In this document: positions 1-4,967 of the stretch, one piece after another
Layout of the letters: each line of letters opens with the position of its first letter
Numbering within the stretch: the first letter of the stretch is position 1
Source: an uncultured Clostridia bacterium
GTDB taxonomy: Bacteria; Bacillota; Clostridia; Oscillospirales; Acutalibacteraceae
Assembly: GCA_937875885.1 (NCBI GenBank)
Contig: CALEIO010000021.1
Coordinates: forward strand, 1 to 7,286
DNA length: 7,286 bases
Reading direction: 5' to 3'
Translations under genes and position numbers: made by a program
Notes under the pieces: model-generated
The model's input: only the letters and a program-made list of their open reading frames with translations
Databases searched by the model: none
Told to the model about the DNA's origin: nothing

Positions 1-343
1 GTAAAGAAGTATTAAAACAAATAATTAAATCTCTTTTAATACTTTCATTTTTAAATAATAGTGGTAAAAATATTCCAAATGGACTAAATATCAATATATT
101 ATATATAAATTCTTTTTTTGAATCAAAGTAGGGATTATTAAATACAAATGGTTTTAGTTCATATTTGAATCTTTCTATTAGAGTCATTTCTTTTAATATT
201 TTATAGTTATATAATATATGTTCGAATTTATTAGCTTTAAACGTTATAAACCAAAGTAATACAGTAATAAAAAAAGAAAATGAAATAAATAATATTATTT
301 TATAATTTCTTTCATTTTCTAGATATGTTTTTATGTTTTTCAA
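1..343 (-). CDS. VanZ-like membrane protein, C-terminus cut off by window edge
   Basis: Not among the longest obvious ORFs because it runs off the window and seems to begin with TTG. Reading the minus strand from 343 gives 114 codons with no stop. Residues about 15-35 form a hydrophobic helix rich in Ile, Phe and Leu. After a polar loop ending in a Lys-Pro-Phe stretch (64-66), a second hydrophobic segment at 82-97 reads NILIFSPFGIFLPLLF. This closely resembles the conserved VanZ-family pattern of an Asn, a hydrophobic run, Pro-x-Gly and another hydrophobic run. VanZ family members are small membrane proteins; VanZ itself gives low-level teicoplanin resistance by an unclear mechanism, and most homologues have no known role. 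The TTG is the only usual start codon after the in-frame stop at 368-370; a weak AAGAAAG lies 10 bases upstream. The next ATG (185-187) would remove the first helix. GC is about 17% over 1-360, far below the genes from rsmB to priA. It follows the NERD-like tail by 16 bases on the same strand, so the two probably came from one source genome. The family call rests on one motif plus hydropathy. Confidence 0.66.
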   Translation of the reverse strand, partial: MKNIKTYLENERNYKIILFISFSFFITVLLWFITFKANKFEHILYNYKILKEMTLIERFKYELKPFVFNNPYFDSKKEFIYNILIFSPFGIFLPLLFKNESIKRDLIICFNTSL

Positions 344-359
344 ATTAACACAACTTTCT

Positions 360-690
360 TTATTTAGTCATTTTAAAAGTACATTTAGGATAATTACTAC
401 AACCAATAAAATTCCCATAAATGCTTTCTCTTTCTATTAGTTTATTTCCACATCTTGGACATATTCCTTTTTTTAGTTGTTTTTGTGTTTTCTTAATGTT
501 TTTTAAATGCTTTCTATTAGATATATTATCTCCTGATTGTATTAATTTTATATATATTTGTTTCATTTCTTTTTTAGATAATTTAATCGGACTTTTTTGT
601 TTTCTTAAGTATCTTCTTAAGTTTTTTAAGTTTACTACATTATCTATATTTAAATCATCAGCATTGTTTTGAACCATTACAATTACTGAT
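360..690 (-). pseudogene. 3' fragment of a NERD-domain, zinc-ribbon protein gene
   Basis: Codons 238-346 of the chimeric ORF. The start of this part, SVIVMVQNNADDLNID, looks like the late beta-strand of a NERD (nuclease-related) domain, where homologues read roughly as a hydrophobic strand followed by a polar turn and LKI. A Lys-rich helical stretch follows, and the end is CPRCGNKLIERESIYGNFIG then CSNYPKC. That is the C4 zinc ribbon also found at the C-terminus of bacterial topoisomerase I and commonly appended to NERD proteins. The upstream part of the NERD domain, with its putative catalytic acidic and Gln-x-Lys residues, is absent, so this is a C-terminal remnant. It has no start or ribosome site of its own. 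Its exact upper edge is uncertain (about 678-700) because the first residues would also fit RlmN. NERD is inferred to be a nuclease by relation to other nuclease folds; a role for this protein is unknown. Confidence 0.7.
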
Positions 691-1400
691 TTTACAGGAT
701 ATTTATTATTGACAGGCATAGTTTTTGAGCGCATCTCATCAGTAGGTGCGTGAAGAGAAAGTGCAAGATTTATAGGTATGTGTAAATCTGCAAGTTCATA
801 AATTTTTGGAACAAGTCCACAGGTGGAAAGTGTAATGTGTCTTGCGCCGATACAAAGGCCCTTCTCATCTGTCACAAGCCGGATAAACTTCACAACATTC
901 CCGAAATTATCAAGGGGTTCACCCATTCCCATAAGCACTATGTTTGATATGCGGATATCAAGGTCATTCTGGGCAGTATGTATCTGGGAAAGAATCTCTG
1001 ACGGTGTGAGATTTCTGGTGAAACCTCCTTTACCGGTAGCGCAAAAGGTACATCCCATCTTGCAGCCAACCTGTGTGGAAAGGCACATTGAATATCCGTG
1101 GTGATAGTCCATAACCACCGCTTCAACACACTCACCATCGTCAAAAGAAAACAAATATTTTATTGTATTATCATAACGTGAAACAAGCTTTTTTTCAATA
1201 TTTGCAACAGAAATGTAACATATTGAAGAGAGCTTTTCTATCATGGTTTTTGGCAGATTTGTCATCTCTGAAAAGGCGCTTACACCCTTAAGATGAAGCC
1301 AGGAATATATCTGGTCGGCACGAAAACGAGGAAATCCCAATCCACAGATATATTCAGTAAGCTCTTCTCTGCTGAAAGACTTTATATCTGTAAGACTCAT
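360..1400 (-). CDS. rlmN: Chimeric ORF: RlmN N-terminal two-thirds fused to NERD/zinc-ribbon tail
   Basis: Residues 1-237 are a clear RlmN, the radical-SAM enzyme that methylates C2 of A2503 in 23S rRNA and A37 of some tRNAs. Visible are the N-terminal helical domain (about 1-75), the cysteine that aligns with E. coli Cys118 (C106 in MCLSTQ), the [4Fe-4S] CxxxCxxC motif (C113, C117, C120), the SAM-contact GMGEPL (158-163), TLSTCG (190-195) and SLHAPTDEMR (215-224). After MPVNNKYPVK the frame leaves RlmN. The expected region, with the conserved Asn and the second catalytic cysteine (Cys355 in E. coli), is missing. It is replaced by 109 residues resembling the end of a NERD-domain protein with a zinc ribbon (C314, C317, C334, C340). 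The total of 346 residues mimics normal RlmN length by chance. The start ATG overlaps the rsmB stop (ATGA) and AGGAG lies 6 bases upstream within rsmB, so translation is probably coupled. As drawn it should not methylate. Whether this gene exists in a cell or arises from an assembly join is open. Confidence 0.9.
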   Translation of the reverse strand: MSLTDIKSFSREELTEYICGLGFPRFRADQIYSWLHLKGVSAFSEMTNLPKTMIEKLSSICYISVANIEKKLVSRYDNTIKYLFSFDDGECVEAVVMDYHHGYSMCLSTQVGCKMGCTFCATGKGGFTRNLTPSEILSQIHTAQNDLDIRISNIVLMGMGEPLDNFGNVVKFIRLVTDEKGLCIGARHITLSTCGLVPKIYELADLHIPINLALSLHAPTDEMRSKTMPVNNKYPVKSVIVMVQNNADDLNIDNVVNLKNLRRYLRKQKSPIKLSKKEMKQIYIKLIQSGDNISNRKHLKNIKKTQKQLKKGICPRCGNKLIERESIYGNFIGCSNYPKCTFKMTK

Positions 1401-2734
1401 TGATTTCTCCTTTCCATAGTTGCCACAAAGAATCCATCTGCGCCACCTGTTGTGGGAAACAGAGTTATCATATTTTCGGGTTCATCAATTTTTCTTAAAA
1501 CAGATTCAGGAAGATTTATCATTTTGGGGACAAACTCGGGATGTGCAGAAAGGAAGTTTTCCACAATCTCTCTGTTTTCTGCAGGATTCAGGGTACAGGT
1601 TGAATAAACAAGTGTACCGCCGCATTTAACAAGCTTTGCTGAATTCTCAAGAATCTGCATCTGAATGGGAGGCAGATTCATATAGTCATCAGCCTTTTTA
1701 TAACGGATTTCGGGCTTACGTCTGAGGATTCCGAAGCCGCTGCAAGGTACGTCGCAAAGTACAACATCGGCTGTATCTGTAAGCTCCTTATCATCTGCAG
1801 CATTGCGCACAGAAGCATTGACAATTGAGATACCCAGACGACGTGCACCTGACTCAATAAGACGAATCTTGTGAGGATGCAGGTCAAAGGCTCTGATCTC
1901 ACCCTTGTTTTCCATTGCAATAGCCATAGCAAAAGTTTTGCCTCCGGGTGCACTGCAGACATCAAAAACAATATTTCCGCTTTTAGCACCGCTCAGAGCA
2001 GCACACAATGCAGATGCACCATCCTGCACAAAAAACTCGCCAAGCTCAAAAGATTTGAGATTATCCACAGCACCTGTGTTTTCCAGGGATAACATATTAT
2101 CACAGAAAGGAAACACCTGTGCTTTTACACCTTCTTCCTCAAGATTTTCAATCAGAGTTTCGCTGTCTGTAAGCAGGGTGTTTACTCTGACAGTAAGAGG
2201 AGGTCTGCCCGAAAGTGCAGAAAGAATCTGCTCTGTAACCTCTTCCTTGTAAGCATTCATCCACAAAGACACAAGATATTCAGGGCAGGAATATTTAACA
2301 GAAAGGTACTTTACCTTATCTGCCTGTGCAGGAAGAATCAGCTTGTTTTCTGTCCTTATAAAAGTGCGGAGAAGTCCATTGATAAATCCCGAAGACTTAA
2401 AAAGTTTCTTTTTCTTGGCAAGATTAACACATTCGTTAACCGCTGCGCTGTCGGGTACTTTATCCATATACAAAATCTGATAAATACCCATACGCAGGAT
2501 TATAAGTGTGGAAATCTCAATTTTACGAAAAGGCACAGAAGACAGCTTTCTGATTACATAGTCAATAGTAAGAAGTCTTTCAAGAACGCCATAAACCAGG
2601 GCAGTACAAAAGGCACTGTCCAGCTTGTTCAGGTTATTCTCTTTTTGTGCCTGGTCAAGTGCAAGGTTGGAATACGCATCCTCTGCAAGCACCTTTTTGA
2701 GCACATCAAAAGCTACTTCTCTTGAATTCTTCAT
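1397..2734 (-). CDS. rsmB: 16S rRNA (cytosine-967-C5)-methyltransferase RsmB
   Basis: RsmB (Sun/Fmu) methylates C5 of C967 in 16S rRNA using SAM. The 445 residues match the family length. Residues 1-130 form a NusB-like RNA-binding domain (start MKNSREVAFDVLKKVL, then DSAFCTALVYGVLER and the IYQILYMDKVPDSAAVNE helix). A linker and an RNA-binding segment follow (PPLTVRVNTL, 178-187), then the Rossmann methyltransferase domain. That domain carries motif I DVCSAPGGKT (258-267), motif IV DVPCSG with C331, and motif VI STCTLNPAEN with the nucleophile C380. The C-terminal GGADGFFVATM (430-440) is also typical. No key residue is missing. The ATG at 2734 has AGGAG 6 bases upstream. It starts 24 bases after the zinc peptidase gene and overlaps rlmN by 4 bases, so it belongs to the same transcript. 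Close relatives such as RsmF and YebU lack the NusB domain, which favours RsmB. Confidence 0.95.
   Translation of the reverse strand: MKNSREVAFDVLKKVLAEDAYSNLALDQAQKENNLNKLDSAFCTALVYGVLERLLTIDYVIRKLSSVPFRKIEISTLIILRMGIYQILYMDKVPDSAAVNECVNLAKKKKLFKSSGFINGLLRTFIRTENKLILPAQADKVKYLSVKYSCPEYLVSLWMNAYKEEVTEQILSALSGRPPLTVRVNTLLTDSETLIENLEEEGVKAQVFPFCDNMLSLENTGAVDNLKSFELGEFFVQDGASALCAALSGAKSGNIVFDVCSAPGGKTFAMAIAMENKGEIRAFDLHPHKIRLIESGARRLGISIVNASVRNAADDKELTDTADVVLCDVPCSGFGILRRKPEIRYKKADDYMNLPPIQMQILENSAKLVKCGGTLVYSTCTLNPAENREIVENFLSAHPEFVPKMINLPESVLRKIDEPENMITLFPTTGGADGFFVATMERRNQ
1401..1411 (-). promoter_or_regulatory. rlmN ribosome binding site inside the end of rsmB
   Basis: On the minus strand AAAGGAG, with its core at 1411-1407, stands 6 bases before the rlmN ATG (1400-1398). 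It lies within the last codons of rsmB. Together with the ATGA stop/start overlap it supports the chosen start and suggests coupled translation of the two rRNA methyltransferase genes. Confidence 0.75.
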
Positions 2735-2758
2735 TACTGTCTCCTGTTATTATACAAA

Positions 2759-3511
2759 TTATCTTCTTCGCTGCTTTGCTATCATCAGAATGCGTAAAAG
2801 CTGCAAAAGTGCTGTTACAGCTGCAGCTACATAGGTAAGTGCTGCCGCTGTGAGGGTAGCTCTTGCACCACCAATCTGCTGTTCAGAAAGAAGATTTCTT
2901 TCCTTAATTGTGCTGAGGGCTCTTCTTGAGGCATTGAACTCTACTGGTAATGTAACCAGAGTAAACAGAAAAGCTGTACTGTAAAGCAGAATACCGATAA
3001 AAAGGAGTACACCGCCAAGTTCATAAGTGGTTGATGCTGTGCTTACGCTATCATAATAATAGTAATATCCGGACATAGCCAGACCGATGATAATAAGTAT
3101 CCAACCAATCTTTGAACCGAAATTTGTAACAGGTACCAGAGCACCTCTGATTTTATTGGGAATATATCCCTCTGCATGCTGCACAGCGTGACCTGCTTCG
3201 TGAGCGGCAATACCTACAGCTGCAATAGTTGTTGAATTAAATACACCCTCTGAAAGGTGAATTGTATTTGTTCTGGGATCAAAATGATCTGTGAGTTTAC
3301 CTGCAACAGGCACAATGGATACATTTGAAATACCATTGTTAAGCAGAACCTGACGTGCAGCTTCTGCTCCTGTAAGACCGCGTGTATTCTGAATTTTCGA
3401 ATTCTTATTATATGCAGAATTCACCAGATACTGAGCAATCAGTGAAAGTAAAATCGCAGGCAACATCCAGATAAGATAAGAAAAATAACCCGTAAATGAA
3501 TAATATCCCAT
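2759..3511 (-). CDS. Membrane zinc metallopeptidase, YugP/Zn_peptidase_2 family
   Basis: A 250-residue membrane protein with the zinc-binding HEAGH motif at 104-108 (context AAHEAGHAVQHAEGY), where the two His should bind zinc and E105 act as general base. The segment before it, DHFDPRTNTIHLSEGVFNS (75-93), is characteristic of the YugP family (Pfam Zn_peptidase_2). Hydrophobic stretches suggest membrane helices at about 10-30, 127-148, 165-190 and 217-243, so the active site is next to the membrane. Length fits the usual 220-240 residues or slightly more. Substrate is not established for most of these proteins. A signal peptide is not separate from the first helix. The start ATG has AGGAGG 6 bases upstream (3523-3518). 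The gene follows fmt after 32 bases and precedes rsmB by 24, so it is probably co-transcribed. Its steady presence in this operon in Clostridia suggests a housekeeping role, but this is inference. The C-terminus is basic (KQRRR). Confidence 0.9.
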   Translation of the reverse strand: MGYYSFTGYFSYLIWMLPAILLSLIAQYLVNSAYNKNSKIQNTRGLTGAEAARQVLLNNGISNVSIVPVAGKLTDHFDPRTNTIHLSEGVFNSTTIAAVGIAAHEAGHAVQHAEGYIPNKIRGALVPVTNFGSKIGWILIIIGLAMSGYYYYYDSVSTASTTYELGGVLLFIGILLYSTAFLFTLVTLPVEFNASRRALSTIKERNLLSEQQIGGARATLTAAALTYVAAAVTALLQLLRILMIAKQRRR

Positions 3512-3543
3512 AGTTAACCTCCTGAAAACATTACACTATATAA

Positions 3544-4461
3544 TTACTCAAAATAGGTGTTACTATCCAGTTTATGACCCATAAGGAACGATTTTGAATC
3601 CATTACTTTTTTACCTTCAGGCTGAAGAGTCAAAATTTCAACTGCTCCCTCACCGCAAGCTACAGTCAGGGGATTCACACACACTACCTGGCCGGGTTTG
3701 CCGCTTTTTGAAGAAACTCTTGTTTCGATAACCTTCATACGCTTACCCTCAAGAGTTGTGAGAGCAACAGGCCAGGGGTTAAGTCCTCTTACAAGATTGT
3801 GAACTTTTTGTGCAGATTCTGACCAATCGATTACACAAACAGACTTATCCAGCATAGAAGCGTAAGACGCCTCGTCTTCATTCTGGGGGGTTCTGGGAGC
3901 TGTGCCCTGCTCAAGCAGAGTAAGAGTTTCGCAGAGAAGTTCTGCACCGGCATCAGCGAGTCTGTCGAAAAGTTCGCCTGATGTTTCGTTCTCTCCTACT
4001 TTGGTCTCATATTTGAGAATCATATCTCCTGTATCCAGGCCTTCTCCCATATACATTGTGGTTACACCGCCGATTTCGTCACCATTCAGGACAGTCCACT
4101 GGATAGGTGCAGCACCACGATATTTGGGAAGAAGAGATCCGTGTACATTGATACATCCCAAAGGAGGTATCTCAAGAACCTCTTTAGGCAAAAGTTTTCC
4201 GTATGCAACCACAACGATTACATCGGGATTAAGCTCTTTGATTGTTGCAATAACCTGCTCATCCTTAAGAGTTGCAGGCTGATAAACAGTAAGTCCGTTT
4301 TCCAGTGCACACACCTTTACCTCGGGAGGAGTCATAATCATTTTTCTGCCGCGGGGCATATCCACCTTGGTGAACACCGCACTGATGTTGTGACCTTCTT
4401 TGATAAGCTTTTTAAGGCTTACTACAGCAAAATCAGGTGTACCCATGAATACAATATTCAT
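3544..4461 (-). CDS. fmt: Methionyl-tRNA formyltransferase
   Basis: Fmt transfers a formyl group from 10-formyl-tetrahydrofolate to the amino group of Met-tRNA(fMet), which allows bacterial translation initiation. The 305 residues are close to the usual 310-315. The N-terminal Rossmann-like catalytic domain (about 1-200) begins MNIVFMGTPDFAV. It holds the folate and catalytic core NVHGSLLPKYRGAAPIQW (105-122) and GLDTGDM (141-147). N105, H107 and D143 correspond to the E. coli triad N106/H108/D144. The basic loop MPRGRKMIMTPPEVK (35-49) matches the tRNA-acceptor insertion loop. The C-terminal OB-fold-like domain starts at about 205 and includes LNPWPVA (227-233). All key residues are present. 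The start ATG has AGGAGG 7 bases upstream, overlapping the def stop codon. It is 12 bases after def, the usual def-fmt pairing. Confidence 0.97.
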   Translation of the reverse strand: MNIVFMGTPDFAVVSLKKLIKEGHNISAVFTKVDMPRGRKMIMTPPEVKVCALENGLTVYQPATLKDEQVIATIKELNPDVIVVVAYGKLLPKEVLEIPPLGCINVHGSLLPKYRGAAPIQWTVLNGDEIGGVTTMYMGEGLDTGDMILKYETKVGENETSGELFDRLADAGAELLCETLTLLEQGTAPRTPQNEDEASYASMLDKSVCVIDWSESAQKVHNLVRGLNPWPVALTTLEGKRMKVIETRVSSKSGKPGQVVCVNPLTVACGEGAVEILTLQPEGKKVMDSKSFLMGHKLDSNTYFE

Positions 4462-4474
4462 GCATTTACCTCCT
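4462..4474 (-). promoter_or_regulatory. fmt ribosome binding site overlapping the def stop codon
   Basis: AGGAGG (4474-4469) begins on the last base of the def TAA stop and sits 7 bases before the fmt ATG at 4461. A second ATG 4 bases upstream (4465-4463, in ATGCATG) is in another frame and too close to the site. The layout implies that ribosomes ending def can restart on fmt. Confidence 0.8.
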
Positions 4475-4941
4475 TACTCCTGAATCTCATCAGGTGCCAG
4501 CATACGAACAACATTATCCTTAAAAAGCACACCATCAAGATGATCGAGTTCGTGACAGAAAGCACGTGCCAGAAGCCCCTCGCCTTCGTAGCTTACTTCG
4601 TTGCCGAATCTGTCGAAAGCTTCAACCTTTACTCGCATAGGTCTGCTTGTAATACCGTATTCGCCGGGAGAAGAAAGACAACCCTCTACCTCCTGCTGAT
4701 TTCCGGATTTCTCTGTAATTTCGGGATTAACAAGCTCAATAAGACCTTCACCAACATCAATAACTACAACTCTTCTGAGGATACCTACCTGATTAGCGGC
4801 AAGACCTACACCATTTGTTGCATACATTGTATCAGCCATATCATCGAGCAAATCGTGGAGTCTTTTATTGAATTCAATTACAGGACGAGCGGTCTTGCGA
4901 AGTACGTCGTCGCCCTCTTTAACTACATTTCTAATTGCCAT
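4474..4941 (-). CDS. def: Peptide deformylase
   Basis: Def removes the N-formyl group from new polypeptides, using a metal (usually Fe2+) in the active site. From the ATG at 4941 the protein has 155 residues, near the 150-170 of type I enzymes. The three signature motifs are present: motif 1 GVGLAANQVG (44-53), motif 2 EGCLSSPG (86-93) with metal ligand C88, and motif 3 HELDHLDG (130-137) with ligands H130 and H134 and catalytic E131. Motif 1 has Asn where many enzymes have Pro, a change also common in Clostridia. The frame stays open upstream to a TTG at 4959, but that TTG lies just upstream of the AGGAGG site, which would then fall inside the gene. MAIRNVV is a standard Def start, so 4941 is preferred. 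The gene lies 26 bases after priA and 12 before fmt. Confidence 0.97.
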   Translation of the reverse strand: MAIRNVVKEGDDVLRKTARPVIEFNKRLHDLLDDMADTMYATNGVGLAANQVGILRRVVVIDVGEGLIELVNPEITEKSGNQQEVEGCLSSPGEYGITSRPMRVKVEAFDRFGNEVSYEGEGLLARAFCHELDHLDGVLFKDNVVRMLAPDEIQE

Positions 4942-4955
4942 CGTGATTACCTCCT
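4942..4955 (-). promoter_or_regulatory. def ribosome binding site, decides the start
   Basis: A perfect AGGAGG (4955-4950) sits 8 bases before the ATG at 4941. It rules out the longer TTG start at 4959, which lies upstream of the site itself. Position and strength are like those of the sites before fmt and the zinc peptidase gene. Confidence 0.8.
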
Positions 4956-4967
4956 GCAACGGAAGAA

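Larger units (their letters stand above)
1..690. other. Very low-GC block, foreign to the rest of the window
   Basis: By hand count 134 of 690 bases are G or C (about 19%), against 102 of 240 (about 42%) in the adjoining 721-960. The change falls within a few tens of bases near 680-700, inside one reading frame. Codons in the block favour AAA, AAT, ATA, TTA and AGA, while the genes above 700 use a mixed set. The block holds the 3' part of a NERD-like gene and the 5' part of a VanZ-like gene, both on the minus strand. No terminal inverted repeat, integrase, transposase or tRNA end is visible at the boundary. It could be DNA of another organism joined during assembly, or a real acquisition. Confidence 0.85.

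Noticed and set aside
431..520. Ten-base direct repeat tttctattag at 431-440 and 511-520
   Set aside because: Short, inside a coding frame, and expected by chance in such AT-rich DNA; no further copies or regular spacing seen.
421..672. Plus-strand hydrophobic open frame of 83 codons in the low-GC block
   Set aside because: Its Phe/Leu/Ile richness is what the complement of Lys- and Asn-rich codons gives. The opposite strand encodes a recognisable zinc ribbon.
1..690. NERD-like plus VanZ-like genes as a new defence or resistance system
   Set aside because: Only fragments of both are visible, the NERD catalytic part is missing, and the block may not belong to this genome. No further evidence supports a system.
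4942..4959. Six-residue N-terminal extension of Def from a TTG at 4959
   Set aside because: The AGGAGG site lies inside this extension, and Def proteins normally begin near MAIRNVV, so the ATG at 4941 is the start.
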